From positions 496,001 through 560,000 of the forward strand of contig NZ_JALJZX010000001.1 of NCBI RefSeq assembly GCF_024171485.1: a stretch of 64,000 bases of DNA. Direction: 5' to 3'. Below the pieces are notes generated by a model that saw only the letters and a program-made list of their open reading frames with translations, searched no databases and had not been told where the DNA came from. This DNA is from Chryseobacterium sp. HSC-36S06 (GTDB lineage: Bacteria; Bacteroidota; Bacteroidia; Flavobacteriales; Weeksellaceae). A program made the position numbers and the translations under genes. This document shows, one piece after another, positions 51,771-60,756 of the stretch (its first letter is position 1; each line of letters opens with the position of its first letter).

Positions 51771-52469
51771 TTAGTCTGTTTTCCTTTCGAGAAGTTCTTC
51801 CTGGCGCATCCGCCGGAAAATATTTGCCAAAGTTAAGACATCTTTTTCACAATATTGAACAATTCTAAATAAGTCTTTTTCTATATGGTAAATCGACGAA
51901 ACCATAGAACCGTCGATATCATCCTTCGGAGTGGGAATTCCGAAAACATGAGCCAGTAATTCCAGCGAGATGAATGATTTGTAATCACCAAATTTCCATA
52001 ACTCCATAGTATCCAGGTGCGGAATTTCCCAAGGTTTTTTCCCAAAAAGCTGAAATGGCCGCGGCGGCTGCATCCCGTTGATAAGAAATCGTCTTGCAAT
52101 CCACGGAAAGTCGAATTCTTTACCGTTATGTGCGCAAAGAATCACATCATGAAGTTTGGGTCGGTTAAATATCTCGCCGAATTCCTCAAGCAGTTTTTTC
52201 TCATCGTCTCCGTAAAAACTTTTAACCATAAGTTTTTCACTTTTTTCTAAAATCCCCACAGAAATACAGATGATTTTACCGAATTCTGCCATAATTCCGC
52301 CTCTTTCTCTGTAAAAATCTTCAGCTGTGAAATCTTCCTTTCGCTGCATCCTTGTCTTCTTATCCCAGAGATATTGGTCGGCCTCATTCAGATCTTCCCA
52401 GTTGCCGGCTTGCGGTACAGTTTCGATGTCCAGAAAAAGAATTTTTTCTAAAGGAATATGTTGAATCAT
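51771..52469 (-). CDS. Predicted 3'-5' exonuclease (DNA_pol_B_exo2 type)
   Basis: A 232-residue protein with the RNase H-like exonuclease fold: FLDIETVPQ (D14, E16), CAHNGKEFDFPWIARRF and YCEKDVLTLANIF, giving the catalytic acidic residues. It resembles the PolB-associated 3'-5' exonuclease family (PF10108) but is not attached to a polymerase. Likely cytosolic, with a DNA or RNA repair role. Confidence 0.8.
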   Translation of the reverse strand: MIQHIPLEKILFLDIETVPQAGNWEDLNEADQYLWDKKTRMQRKEDFTAEDFYRERGGIMAEFGKIICISVGILEKSEKLMVKSFYGDDEKKLLEEFGEIFNRPKLHDVILCAHNGKEFDFPWIARRFLINGMQPPRPFQLFGKKPWEIPHLDTMELWKFGDYKSFISLELLAHVFGIPTPKDDIDGSMVSSIYHIEKDLFRIVQYCEKDVLTLANIFRRMRQEELLERKTD

Positions 52470-52519
52470 GACTAAGATTTTAAAATAATTTGCGAAAATT
52501 TATTTAGTGTTAGTAGTGG

Positions 52520-52864
52520 TTAACCGACAACTGATCCGTTTTTTACAGGTAGCGAAGGAGTTATAATCGTAACTTTATTTCCTTCACCGTAAACACCCAG
52601 TACAAGGCAATCACTGAAAAAATTTGCGATTTGCTTTTTGGGGAAATTTACCACCGCCAGAATTTGTTTCCCCTGCAGATCTTCCTTTTTATACAAGTCG
52701 GTGATTTGTGCTGATGATTTTTTTATTCCTAAAGCACCGAAATCTATTTCCAGTCGGTAAGAAGGGTTCCGTGCTTCTGGAAAATCGGACACGGAAATAA
52801 TTGTTCCGGTTCGGATGTCGATTTTTTCAAAATCCTGGAATGTTATTTCAGGCTTGATAGGCAT
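52520..52864 (-). CDS. csaA: CsaA-like tRNA-binding domain protein
   Basis: A 114-residue stand-alone OB-fold protein: EKIDIRTGTIISVSDFPEAR, SYRLEIDFGALGIKKSSAQI and VVNFPKKQIANFFSDCLVLG fit the CsaA/tRNA-binding family. CsaA binds tRNA and has been described as a chaperone in Bacillus. It is five bases before the cytochrome c gene in transcription order. Confidence 0.85.
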   Translation of the reverse strand: MPIKPEITFQDFEKIDIRTGTIISVSDFPEARNPSYRLEIDFGALGIKKSSAQITDLYKKEDLQGKQILAVVNFPKKQIANFFSDCLVLGVYGEGNKVTIITPSLPVKNGSVVG

Positions 52865-52869
52865 ACCGA

Positions 52870-53196
52870 TTATTTAACCGAAACGATATAATCGTAAACA
52901 AGTTGGTGTTGTTCGTCGTTGAGTTTCGCTTTTGGTGCCATCCTGTTCATGATTCCCACCCAATCCTGGGCAGAATGTGACGTAGGATTTGGGAGGTCAT
53001 GGCATCTTCCGCATGAGTTTTCGAAAACCGTTTTTCCTAAAGCTAAATTTTCGGCAGTCTTGGTTTTCGTTCCTTCTACCACCGCCGGTTTTGGTGTGCA
53101 GGAAGCTAAAACCCCAAACGCGGCAATCGCTGAAAGAATTGTTATTGTTTTATTTGATGCTTTTTTTTGGGTTCGTAAATTCTGAGCTGTATTCAT
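52870..53196 (-). CDS. Small c-type cytochrome lipoprotein
   Basis: A 108-residue protein with a hydrophobic signal and lipobox VLASC (C33). The heme-binding motif is CGRCH (62-66), with a Met (M83 or M86, GIMNRMAP) as probable second iron ligand. It is a single-heme protein in the periplasm, anchored by lipid. Its electron partner is unknown. It is upstream of csaA on the minus strand and has a promoter-like TATTTTTG box on that strand at 53219-53226. Confidence 0.82.
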   Translation of the reverse strand: MNTAQNLRTQKKASNKTITILSAIAAFGVLASCTPKPAVVEGTKTKTAENLALGKTVFENSCGRCHDLPNPTSHSAQDWVGIMNRMAPKAKLNDEQHQLVYDYIVSVK

Positions 53197-53283
53197 AGTT
53201 AATTTGTTTTGTTTCTCTCAAAAATAAACAAAATTCTGCTTAAATTTGTTTTGACCTGAAAAATTCAGGAAAATTTTATCTGC

Positions 53284-54279
53284 ATGAAGATTTCCTGGAC
53301 CAAGCACCGCCTTCTATTAAAAGAAACATTTTCGATAGCTTACGGAAGTTATGATTTCCGGGATTCCTTACTGGTAACGCTTTCGCAAGATAATCAAACT
53401 GGTTATGGAGAATGTGTCGCAATAAATTATTACGGCATTAATCTGGCTGATTTTGAATTAAAGCTCAAAGAAATCCAAAACCAATTGGAGCGTTTCGCAA
53501 TAGTAACACCAGCTGAATTTTACATTTTTCTCTCAAGTTTGCAGCTTCATTCATTTCTTCGGTCTGCATTAGACTGCGCTTACTGGGATCTTTCCGGAAA
53601 ACTGGAAGGAACGACATTCAATGAACTTAACCACTTCAGCTCTTTTGGATTGCCCCAATCTTCTTTTACCATAAGCATCGATTCCGTCGATATTCAGCTA
53701 AAGAAAATCAAAGAATCTCCGTGGCATAAATTCAAGGTAAAATGCAACGGACTCGACCGTAATAATGTTTTCAGGCTACTGGAAAGTGGAAAGGAAATCG
53801 CGCTGGATGCCAATGCAAGCTTTTCTCCACAAGACTGTGTATTTCTGCAAAATCATCCCTTATCCGAAGGATTCACTTATATAGAACAGCCGTTACCAGT
53901 GGGCGAGTATCAGATTTTGAATAAAGAAGGTTTCGCGAGATGGATGGCTGATGAGGACTGTCAGGATCTTTCTTATCTCGAAAGACTCCAACCTCATTAT
54001 TCAGCCATTAATATTAAGCTGATGAAGTGCGGAGGAATAACCCCAGCACTGGAATTGATAGAAGAAGCAAAAAATCATAATTATAAAGTGATGATTGGCT
54101 GCATGACAGAGTCGTCAGTAGGAATTTCAGCAGGAATTGCTGTAGCATCATTATGTGATTACGCAGATTTAGACGGAGCTAATTTAATCTCAAATGATTA
54201 TGCGAAAGGAAGTCTCGTAGAAAAAGGAATATTAGTCCCCAGCCGGAAACCCGGATTGGGAATTGAGATGATATCCTGA
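53284..54279 (+). CDS. Enolase-superfamily dipeptide epimerase (L-Ala-D/L-Glu epimerase-like)
   Basis: A 331-residue enzyme of the mandelate racemase/muconate lactonizing group. Metal and base residues are visible: KVKCNG (catalytic Lys-x-Lys), DANASFS, EQPLP, DEDCQ and the second Lys in KLMKCGG. The substrate is likely L-Ala-L-Glu or L-Ala-D-Glu, as in peptidoglycan peptide recycling, but other dipeptides are possible. It is 24 bases upstream of meaB and probably co-transcribed. Confidence 0.83.
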   Translation: MKISWTKHRLLLKETFSIAYGSYDFRDSLLVTLSQDNQTGYGECVAINYYGINLADFELKLKEIQNQLERFAIVTPAEFYIFLSSLQLHSFLRSALDCAYWDLSGKLEGTTFNELNHFSSFGLPQSSFTISIDSVDIQLKKIKESPWHKFKVKCNGLDRNNVFRLLESGKEIALDANASFSPQDCVFLQNHPLSEGFTYIEQPLPVGEYQILNKEGFARWMADEDCQDLSYLERLQPHYSAINIKLMKCGGITPALELIEEAKNHNYKVMIGCMTESSVGISAGIAVASLCDYADLDGANLISNDYAKGSLVEKGILVPSRKPGLGIEMIS

Positions 54280-54302
54280 AAAGAATTCGTATTTTTGAGT
54301 TA

Positions 54303-55298
54303 ATGAAAGAATTTTCTGTAGAAAAACTTATCCAAGGGGTTAAAGCGGGTGACAAAAGATTGCTGGGGAAAGCTATTACCTTGGTGGAAAGCAAAAAACC
54401 GGAACATCGTGAACTGGCGGAACAGCTGTTGAAAGAAATTCTGCCTCTAAGCGGCAAGTCAGTCCGTATTGGTATTACAGGAGTTCCGGGAGCAGGAAAA
54501 TCTACATTTATTGAAAATTTCGGCAGGCTGTTGGTCGCGAAAGGTCGAAAAGTTGCTGTACTGGCTATCGACCCGAGTTCCTCACTTCATAAAGGCTCAA
54601 TTTTAGGAGATAAAACGCGCATGGAAGAACTTTCGAAGGAAGAAAATGCGTTTATTCGTCCTTCTCCAAGTTCAGGATTTTTGGGTGGCGTGGCAAATAC
54701 CACCTTTGAAACCATGCTGATCTGTGAAGCTGCAGGTTACGATACGATTTTAATAGAAACCGTGGGCGTGGGGCAAAGCGAAGTCCTCGTATCTGATATT
54801 ACGGATGTCTTTCTTTTTCTGAAGATTATTGGTGGCGGTGACGAACTTCAGGGAATCAAACGCGGAATTATGGAAATGGTCGATATCATTTTCATTAATA
54901 AAGTGGAAGAAGACAACGTACAGAAAGCCAAAAATACCAAGCTGGAATTAGTGCGTGCACTTCATTTTTTGCCTTCAAAAGAGAAAAACTGGAAAGTCCC
55001 TGTATTGCTCGGTTCGGCATTAAAGAATAATGGGCTGGTTGAAGTATTTGAAAAGATAAATGAGTTTATTGAATTGAAGCTTAAAAACAGAACTTTTTAT
55101 GAGGCCAGAAAAAATCAGGCAGAAAAACGCTTTGATTATTGGGTTCAGGAGTATATTCTTCAAAAAACCAGAGAAAACCAATCTGTCGAAAACTCCTATG
55201 AACTTCATAAAAAAAATGCCTCTGCACTGACGTCAAACCCAAGTACGGAAGCTAAAATTTTTGTGGATGAAATTCTGAAGAATTCCTCTACTTCTTAG
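54303..55298 (+). CDS. meaB: Methylmalonyl-CoA mutase-associated GTPase MeaB
   Basis: A 331-residue G3E GTPase (SIMIBI class). The P-loop is GVPGAGKST (60-68), followed by IDPSSSLHKGSILGDKTRM and VGVGQSEV. MeaB protects and repairs methylmalonyl-CoA mutase and gates delivery of the B12 cofactor. The mutase gene is about 45 kb away in this window (7442-9559). The last 11 bases overlap the end of the convergent DUF4251 gene. Confidence 0.93.
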   Translation: MKEFSVEKLIQGVKAGDKRLLGKAITLVESKKPEHRELAEQLLKEILPLSGKSVRIGITGVPGAGKSTFIENFGRLLVAKGRKVAVLAIDPSSSLHKGSILGDKTRMEELSKEENAFIRPSPSSGFLGGVANTTFETMLICEAAGYDTILIETVGVGQSEVLVSDITDVFLFLKIIGGGDELQGIKRGIMEMVDIIFINKVEEDNVQKAKNTKLELVRALHFLPSKEKNWKVPVLLGSALKNNGLVEVFEKINEFIELKLKNRTFYEARKNQAEKRFDYWVQEYILQKTRENQSVENSYELHKKNASALTSNPSTEAKIFVDEILKNSSTS

Positions 55299-55821
55299 GA
55301 GCTACATTTTCCATGATATATCCGTCATAAGAAATCGTAGCGCGGTCATTCGAATCTATGGAGACGTAGCTTTTTCCATTTTTAAACACCTCCATTATGA
55401 TTCTTCGGATATTGGGCTGGTCCTTTGTAATAATAGTATATACTGTACTTCCTTTCTTTCCGGGATGTTCACTCAAACTGAAATCTTTCGACGTGAATCG
55501 GTAAGAATTTTTTGAAGTGTCGTAGCTTGGGTTGTACATTCGTCCGAAATAGGGTAATTCAACAGTGAATTCAGATTTTTTTAGCTGTATCGTATATCCA
55601 TAATCAAGGTCCAGCATTCGTGATGAACTTGAAGTAGGCAAGGAATTCATTACATTTACCACATCATAATTTGTGGGATTGGCTTTTTCGGCCATGAATG
55701 TAAATTCCCCTGACTGAAGCAGATTAGCGACTTTTTCGGATGGGATTAAGCCGGCTGAAGCACAAGAATTTAGAAAAACAATCAGCATTGCTGCGCTTAA
55801 AATATTAATAAACTTTTTCAT
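55288..55821 (-). CDS. DUF4251 domain lipoprotein
   Basis: A 177-residue lipoprotein (lipobox FLNSC) of the DUF4251 family: GEFTFMAEKANPTNYDVVNVMNS and SSRMLDLDYGYTIQLKKSEF, then a beta-rich part with ELPYFGRMY. It is exported and lipid-anchored. The family has no known function and is common in Bacteroidota. It is convergent with meaB and overlaps its 3' end by 11 bases. Confidence 0.78.
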   Translation of the reverse strand: MKKFINILSAAMLIVFLNSCASAGLIPSEKVANLLQSGEFTFMAEKANPTNYDVVNVMNSLPTSSSSRMLDLDYGYTIQLKKSEFTVELPYFGRMYNPSYDTSKNSYRFTSKDFSLSEHPGKKGSTVYTIITKDQPNIRRIIMEVFKNGKSYVSIDSNDRATISYDGYIMENVAPKK

Positions 55822-55927
55822 TACGGTTTTTTCTTTGTTCTATACAAAAATAATGCAAGTCTTAGGTGGAAAAAAATTTATGGAATAAAAATTGTTTATA
55901 GGAATTTATTACTGAAATATTCAAGCT

Positions 55928-56734
55928 ATGAAAAATGTAAATAAAATTTTAGGTATCGGTGCATTATCTGTAATGATGATCGCCTGTACAACCAATCCTA
56001 TTACCGGGAGAAAATCTCTGCAGTTAGCCAACGATCAGGAAATCTCTGCAATGGCTTTGCAGCAATATAGAGAAGCAATGTCTAAAGCTAAAATTGTAAG
56101 CGGGACAACTGCATCGAAAAGCGTTCAGAATGTTGGCGCAAGGATTAAAAATGCCGCCAACAATTACTATCGTGGTATAGGCCGCGAGGGCGACATTACA
56201 GATTACCAGTGGGAATTCAATCTTATTGATGACAAGCAGGTGAATGCCTGGTGTATGCCTGGCGGTAAAGTAGCAGTTTACACCGGTATACTGCCGATAA
56301 CAAAAAATGACACCGGATTAGCAGTAGTTCTAGGTCATGAAATTTCGCACGCATTGGCAGGTCACGGTAACGAAAGAATTTCGCAGGCGATGGTTGCACA
56401 GTACGGTGGTGCAATTTTGGGAAGTGCCACCAGTGGTCAGATGGCAACTATTTTCCAACAGGTTTATCCAATCGGAGCACAAGTTGCACTTTTGAAATAC
56501 GGACGTGGACAGGAACTTGAAGCTGATGAAATGGGATTATACCTAATGTCGATGGCTGGGTACGATCCAAGACAGGCACAGCCGTTCTGGGAAAGAATGG
56601 AAGCTTCTTCCACCGGAAACCGACCGCCAGAATTTCTCTCTACTCACCCAAGTCCTGAGAACAGAAGAGCTGATTTAGAAAAACACATGCCTAAAGCTTT
56701 GGAGTATTACAAAGCATCTGGCGGAAAAATTTAA
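55928..56734 (+). CDS. M48 family metalloprotease, lipoprotein
   Basis: A 268-residue lipid-anchored zinc protease (lipobox MIAC, C20). The active site is LGHEISHALAGH (HEISH at 137-141) with the third ligand in ELEADEMG (about residue 198-205). The mature start TTNPITGRKSLQL is conserved in BepA/LoiP-like M48 peptidases, which act on misassembled outer-membrane proteins. It is monocistronic, with a terminator downstream. Confidence 0.87.
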   Translation: MKNVNKILGIGALSVMMIACTTNPITGRKSLQLANDQEISAMALQQYREAMSKAKIVSGTTASKSVQNVGARIKNAANNYYRGIGREGDITDYQWEFNLIDDKQVNAWCMPGGKVAVYTGILPITKNDTGLAVVLGHEISHALAGHGNERISQAMVAQYGGAILGSATSGQMATIFQQVYPIGAQVALLKYGRGQELEADEMGLYLMSMAGYDPRQAQPFWERMEASSTGNRPPEFLSTHPSPENRRADLEKHMPKALEYYKASGGKI

Positions 56735-56755
56735 GCAAGCAATAACATTTATATA

Positions 56756-56793
56756 AAACCTTCCCGAAAAATTCTTATTTTTGGGAAGGTTTG
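56756..56793 (+). terminator. Terminator after the M48 gene
   Basis: AACCTTCCCGAAAAA pairs with TTTTTGGGAAGGTT, a very stable stem, followed by T-rich sequence. It also precedes the next plus-strand gene, so that gene needs its own promoter. Confidence 0.75.
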
Positions 56794-56807
56794 TTAATTA
56801 TAACACT

Positions 56808-57125
56808 ATGAAAAATTTACACTTTATTGGGTTTTTACTCTTGGGGCTGGCATTTTTGCTGTATTATATGCTTCCGGAATTCTCATTTGTGAAACTCTTT
56901 GAACCAATTAGTTTGATGGGAATTCTTGCAGGAATTGGAATCGGCCTCATTATCGGTGGAATTGTTGGATATGTGAGTAAAGGAACTGCTTTAAGAGAGG
57001 AGCAGAAAAGAAAAGAAATTCAGCAACTTCGGAGAGAAAAAGAAGACCTGGAAAAACAGGCTGCAGAGCTGGCTAGACAACAGACTATACACAATACATC
57101 AAATGAAAATCCTCAGAAGTACTGA
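56808..57125 (+). CDS. Small membrane protein with C-terminal coiled coil
   Basis: A 105-residue protein: two hydrophobic helices (about residues 5-22 and 33-58, with GILAGIGIGLIIGGIVGYV) and a charged helix (about 65-95, EEQKRKEIQQLRREKEDLEK) that looks like a coiled coil. No family function is recognised. The start at 56808 removes a frame extension that lies in the terminator. The terminator hairpin of this gene begins inside its last codons. Confidence 0.6.
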   Translation: MKNLHFIGFLLLGLAFLLYYMLPEFSFVKLFEPISLMGILAGIGIGLIIGGIVGYVSKGTALREEQKRKEIQQLRREKEDLEKQAAELARQQTIHNTSNENPQKY

Positions 57126-57143
57126 TTCTGAGGATTTTTTTGT
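57107..57143 (+). terminator. Terminator overlapping the end of the small membrane protein gene
   Basis: AATCCTCAG (57109-57117) pairs with CTGAGGATT (57128-57136), followed by seven T. The left arm is within the coding sequence. It is between convergent genes. Confidence 0.8.
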
Positions 57144-57158
57144 GTGTAAGTCTTTTTG

Positions 57159-57779
57159 CTAAAATTTGTAGCCTAAACCGAGAATTAACATACTTGGTCT
57201 GCTATCGTAGCGGATAGTCTGATTGGTGTTATTGTTAATAAAATCTCTTTGGTCATCAGTGAAAGCTCCTTCGTAACGTCCGTTGATGATAAATCTCTGC
57301 AGCTGTACCTGCGCTCCGAATTGATATCCTACGGTGAAATCATTCTTTGCATTTTCTCTAAAATCATTAAACTGATTGTCAGATGAGAGATTGTATGATG
57401 CAACAGGACCTACAAAAACTCCCAACATATCTCCCATCACATTATAGCCCAATAAAACGGGAACATCTACACGGTTGCTTTTAACTTCTAATGTTGTACC
57501 TCCTGGCTCAGTAAATTCAGATTTTAGAGTTGTATAATAAATCTCCGGCATTAAAAACAGCGAAAGAGGTAAGTTGACTTTCGCGGAAAGACCAAAATTA
57601 AATCCTGCATTGTTTTTACCGGACTCATTATACGCACCGGATGCAGTATTGCTGATGTTTTCCCAATTAGGTTTATCAGTCTTAAAAAGTAAATTAGCGC
57701 GCCCGGATACTTTTACTTGGGCTGAGGCGAATACAGTAGCTCCCAATAGAGCGATGCTAAATAACTTAGTCATTTTCAT
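57159..57779 (-). CDS. Outer membrane beta-barrel protein downstream of Mla-type genes
   Basis: A 206-residue exported protein (signal peptide ending SAQ). The mature part has repeated amphipathic strands (FGLSAKVNLPLSLFLMPEIYYT, then VDVPVLLGYNVMGDMLGVFVG) and ends in LGLGYKF, typical of PorT-like barrels. It begins within the end of mlaF, overlapping by up to 14 bases, so it is translationally coupled to the lipid-transport ABC genes. Alternative start ATG at 57773. No direct role is known. Confidence 0.75.
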   Translation of the reverse strand: MKMTKLFSIALLGATVFASAQVKVSGRANLLFKTDKPNWENISNTASGAYNESGKNNAGFNFGLSAKVNLPLSLFLMPEIYYTTLKSEFTEPGGTTLEVKSNRVDVPVLLGYNVMGDMLGVFVGPVASYNLSSDNQFNDFRENAKNDFTVGYQFGAQVQLQRFIINGRYEGAFTDDQRDFINNNTNQTIRYDSRPSMLILGLGYKF

Positions 57780-58575
57780 TAGATTTTGTGATAATATTAT
57801 CGATTGACGTTTTATTTGTTTCCAGGAAATACTCACGCAGTTCCTTGAACAATTCTGACGAATAAACGAAGTCGATGAGGTTTTTATTGCCTGCATTAAT
57901 CAGGACGTCTTTATTTCCTTCCCATTCTTTTATTCCCAAACGTAGGTATACAATTTTCTCGCCAATCGTCATCACAGAATTCATGTCGTGACTGTTGATG
58001 ATCGTTGTGGTATTATATTCCTTGGTGATTTCCATAATAAGATCATCGATAATATTTGAAGTATACGGATCGAGACCAGAGTTTGGTTCGTCGCAGAAAA
58101 GGTATTTCGGGTTGTTTACAATTGCACGGGCAATCGCAACCCTTTTCTGCATTCCCCCGGATATTTCTGAGGGGAATTTACGGTTTGCCTTTTCCAGGTG
58201 AACTCTTCCGATAACTTCGAAAACCCTTCTTTTCTTTTCTCTGAAGGACAGATTGGTAAACATATCAAGTGGAAAAGTAATGTTTTCTTCCACTGTCATC
58301 GAATCAAAGAGTGCGCTTCCCTGAAAAACCGTTCCTATTTCTGAGCGTAGAATCTGCTTTTCGTCTCTTGACATTTTGTTGATGTCCCGGCCATCAAAGA
58401 GAATTCCCCCTGAGGTAGGCTGATATACATTAAGTAAACTTTTCAGGAAAACAGTTTTTCCCGATCCACTCTGACCTATGATAAGGTTAACTTTTCCGGT
58501 TTCGAATGTGGTGGTAATGCCTTTTAGAACTTCAACCTCGTCAAAACTTTTCTTCAAATCTTTTACTTCAATCAT
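57766..58575 (-). CDS. mlaF: Mla-type ABC transporter ATPase
   Basis: A 269-residue ATPase. Walker A is GQSGSGKTVFL (34-44), the signature is ISGGMQKRVAIARA, and Walker B is YLFCDEPNSGLDP. SGGMQKR and the EPNSGLDP form are typical of MlaF, which moves phospholipids between inner and outer membranes. The start at 58575 (MIEVKDLKKSF) overlaps the mlaE stop by one base pair unit (ATGA). The frame extends 60 bases further into mlaE but the shorter start fits the family. Confidence 0.88.
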   Translation of the reverse strand: MIEVKDLKKSFDEVEVLKGITTTFETGKVNLIIGQSGSGKTVFLKSLLNVYQPTSGGILFDGRDINKMSRDEKQILRSEIGTVFQGSALFDSMTVEENITFPLDMFTNLSFREKKRRVFEVIGRVHLEKANRKFPSEISGGMQKRVAIARAIVNNPKYLFCDEPNSGLDPYTSNIIDDLIMEITKEYNTTTIINSHDMNSVMTIGEKIVYLRLGIKEWEGNKDVLINAGNKNLIDFVYSSELFKELREYFLETNKTSIDNIITKSNEND

Positions 58576-59327
58576 CAGCTCAGGAACATTTGTGTTAATA
58601 ATAAATTGGTAATAATGATGGAAACGATGGTCCACACTACAGCTTGTGTACTGGCGCGGCCTACCTCCAGTGAACCGCCTTTAACATTATACCCGAAATA
58701 TGCAGGAATGGTAGCAATCAGAAATGCAAAAACCGCGGTTTTGAAGAGTGCGTACCATATAAAGTGTTGAGGCATATACATCTGAATTCCAGTTATATAA
58801 TCAGCCTTACTCCAGTTTCCTGTAGCAGTTCCAGCCAGATAACCTCCCCAAATACCGAAAACAATACTGATCGCGATAAGCAACGGGTTGAAAACGATAC
58901 TTGCAAGGATTTTCGGAAGTATAAGAAAATTGGGAGAGTTAACGCCCATAATATCAAGTGCGTCTATCTGTTCTGTGACTCTCATCGTCCCAATACTCGA
59001 TGCAATATAAGAACCTACTTTTCCTGCAAGAATTACAGAAATAATGGTGGGCGCAAATTCTAAAATAAGGACCACTTTTGTTGCGTAACCAATAAATGAA
59101 TTAGGAATGGGGAATGTTGATGCCTTGAAGTTATTAAACATCTGTATCGCCACCACCGCTCCTACAAAGATGGAGGTAAAGAGTACCAGTCCGAAAGAAT
59201 TAACACCTAAATCGTGAATTTCTCTCATAAACAGTTTCCCGAAAACTGAGGATTTCTGGGGTCTTTTTATTGTTTTTGACAGCAGGAGAAAATAGGCCCC
59301 GATCTGGCTCAAAAATTTTTTTAACAT
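58575..59327 (-). CDS. mlaE: Mla-type ABC transporter permease
   Basis: A 250-residue membrane protein with about five helices. The family signature RVTEQIDALDIMGVNSP is in the middle. MlaE is the permease for phospholipid transport across the inner membrane. The substrate-binding gene mlaD, with an MCE domain, is not adjacent. The gene is upstream of mlaF and joined to it. Confidence 0.88.
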   Translation of the reverse strand: MLKKFLSQIGAYFLLLSKTIKRPQKSSVFGKLFMREIHDLGVNSFGLVLFTSIFVGAVVAIQMFNNFKASTFPIPNSFIGYATKVVLILEFAPTIISVILAGKVGSYIASSIGTMRVTEQIDALDIMGVNSPNFLILPKILASIVFNPLLIAISIVFGIWGGYLAGTATGNWSKADYITGIQMYMPQHFIWYALFKTAVFAFLIATIPAYFGYNVKGGSLEVGRASTQAVVWTIVSIIITNLLLTQMFLS

Positions 59328-59363
59328 TCGGCTAAATTAGTGTTTTATTTATTTCTATGTTTT

Positions 59364-60716
59364 TTAATTGGCATTTTTATCACCGCCAATAACGAGAAAA
59401 ACAGTTTTTAAAATAATCACAAAATCCAGGCTGAAACTCCAGTTTTTTACGTAGAATGCATCTGCCAGAATTCTTTTCTGCATTTTAATGTCCATATTTC
59501 CGCTGTCACCACGCAGTCCGTTAACCTGGGCGAGTCCGGTTACGCCAGGTTTTACCAAACTCCGTACCGAATAGCGCCCGATTTTCAATTTATAAAAATC
59601 ATCAACCAGAAGCATGTGCGGTCTGGGTCCTACCACCGACATGTCGCCTTTGAGAACATTGAAAAACTGCGGCATCTCGTCTAAACTTGTTTTGCGCAGG
59701 AACCTGCCGATTTTGGTTATTCTTTGATTGGTGGGAAGCGAATCCGAATTCACGTACATTGTACGGAATTTAATGCATTTGAAAACCTGGTCATGAAAAC
59801 CGTAGCGCTTTTGCAGGAAAAAAACAGATCCTTTGCTGTCCATTTTAATAAGAATGTAAAGAATAGGGAAGAGCCAGGTGCATATACCGATTATTATGAT
59901 GAGTGAAAAAATAATATCGAAGGTCCGCTTCAGAACGATATTGGTAAGATAATCCAAAGGAAATTTAGAGCGCTCCAATATCGGTTGCATTTCGATATAT
60001 CCTAGGTCATACTGGAAGAAATTGTTCTTTACAATGCTGGGAATCAGTGATATTTTCACTTTGTGCAACGCTGCCAGTCTGTAAATTTCCTGTTCATCAT
60101 TTTTTTCGAAACCGGTTGAAGGCATATACATCGTGTGGATGCCTTTTTCTTTCCAAAATGAAATGAGTTTATCCAAATCAAACTGCTCTTCTTCAGGATA
60201 ATCGAAAATCTTAAAACCATAATCCTTTCTGTCGGTTAAAATATTTTTAAGGATTTCTGACGATGAATCATGGGTAAGAAACATGATATTTCTGTAATTA
60301 AGCCCCAGTGTACGCAGATATTTTAGGGTAAAAAATGCAACAGATTTAATAAAGAAAAGCAGAAAGAAAAGATTAATCGCAATAAGAAAACGGTCTTGTT
60401 TCAGGAAATCATTATTGCTCACCTTCGCCAATAAAATGACCCCAAAAATGAAAATGAATATATGCGTAACCAGCCGTTCAAGATAAATCGTGTAGGTAAG
60501 GTTTCGCGCGACAGAATACAGTTTTGTTCTGCCACTTAGAAGAATCCAGAACAGGGCAAGAAGAACTATGGATAATAAATTCTGCTCCCAGATATCCTTT
60601 TCGTATTGAGCCTCGTTATTCCTGATAAAAAAGAACAAAAAAACACTGGTTATTACCAATACATCCAGCAGTATAACTGTGATCTTAAAATATCGAGAAT
60701 ATCGAATTTTTTGCAT
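59364..60716 (-). CDS. Polyprenyl glycosylphosphotransferase (exopolysaccharide initiation)
   Basis: A 450-residue inner-membrane enzyme. The N-terminal part has four membrane helices and a nucleotide-binding-like domain (about 130-245). After a fifth helix, the C-terminal bacterial sugar transferase domain (about 260-450) has FKCIKFRTMYVNSD, LRKTSLDEMPQFFNVLKGDM and SVVGPRPHML. Such enzymes (WbaP/PssY-like) transfer a sugar phosphate to undecaprenyl phosphate, the first step of a capsule or exopolysaccharide. No other polysaccharide genes are nearby. Confidence 0.87.
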   Translation of the reverse strand: MQKIRYSRYFKITVILLDVLVITSVFLFFFIRNNEAQYEKDIWEQNLLSIVLLALFWILLSGRTKLYSVARNLTYTIYLERLVTHIFIFIFGVILLAKVSNNDFLKQDRFLIAINLFFLLFFIKSVAFFTLKYLRTLGLNYRNIMFLTHDSSSEILKNILTDRKDYGFKIFDYPEEEQFDLDKLISFWKEKGIHTMYMPSTGFEKNDEQEIYRLAALHKVKISLIPSIVKNNFFQYDLGYIEMQPILERSKFPLDYLTNIVLKRTFDIIFSLIIIIGICTWLFPILYILIKMDSKGSVFFLQKRYGFHDQVFKCIKFRTMYVNSDSLPTNQRITKIGRFLRKTSLDEMPQFFNVLKGDMSVVGPRPHMLLVDDFYKLKIGRYSVRSLVKPGVTGLAQVNGLRGDSGNMDIKMQKRILADAFYVKNWSFSLDFVIILKTVFLVIGGDKNAN

Positions 60717-60736
60717 AAAACCGAATTATAGAAAGA

Positions 60737-60756
60737 GTAAATTTAACATAATTTAC
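60737..60756. promoter_or_regulatory. Inverted repeat upstream of the sugar transferase gene
   Basis: GTAAATT-TAACAT-AATTTAC is a perfect 7-base inverted repeat with a 6-base spacer, overlapping the stop codon of queE and a near-match -7 box (TAAATTTA, minus strand). It could be an operator. This is a weak call. Confidence 0.3.
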
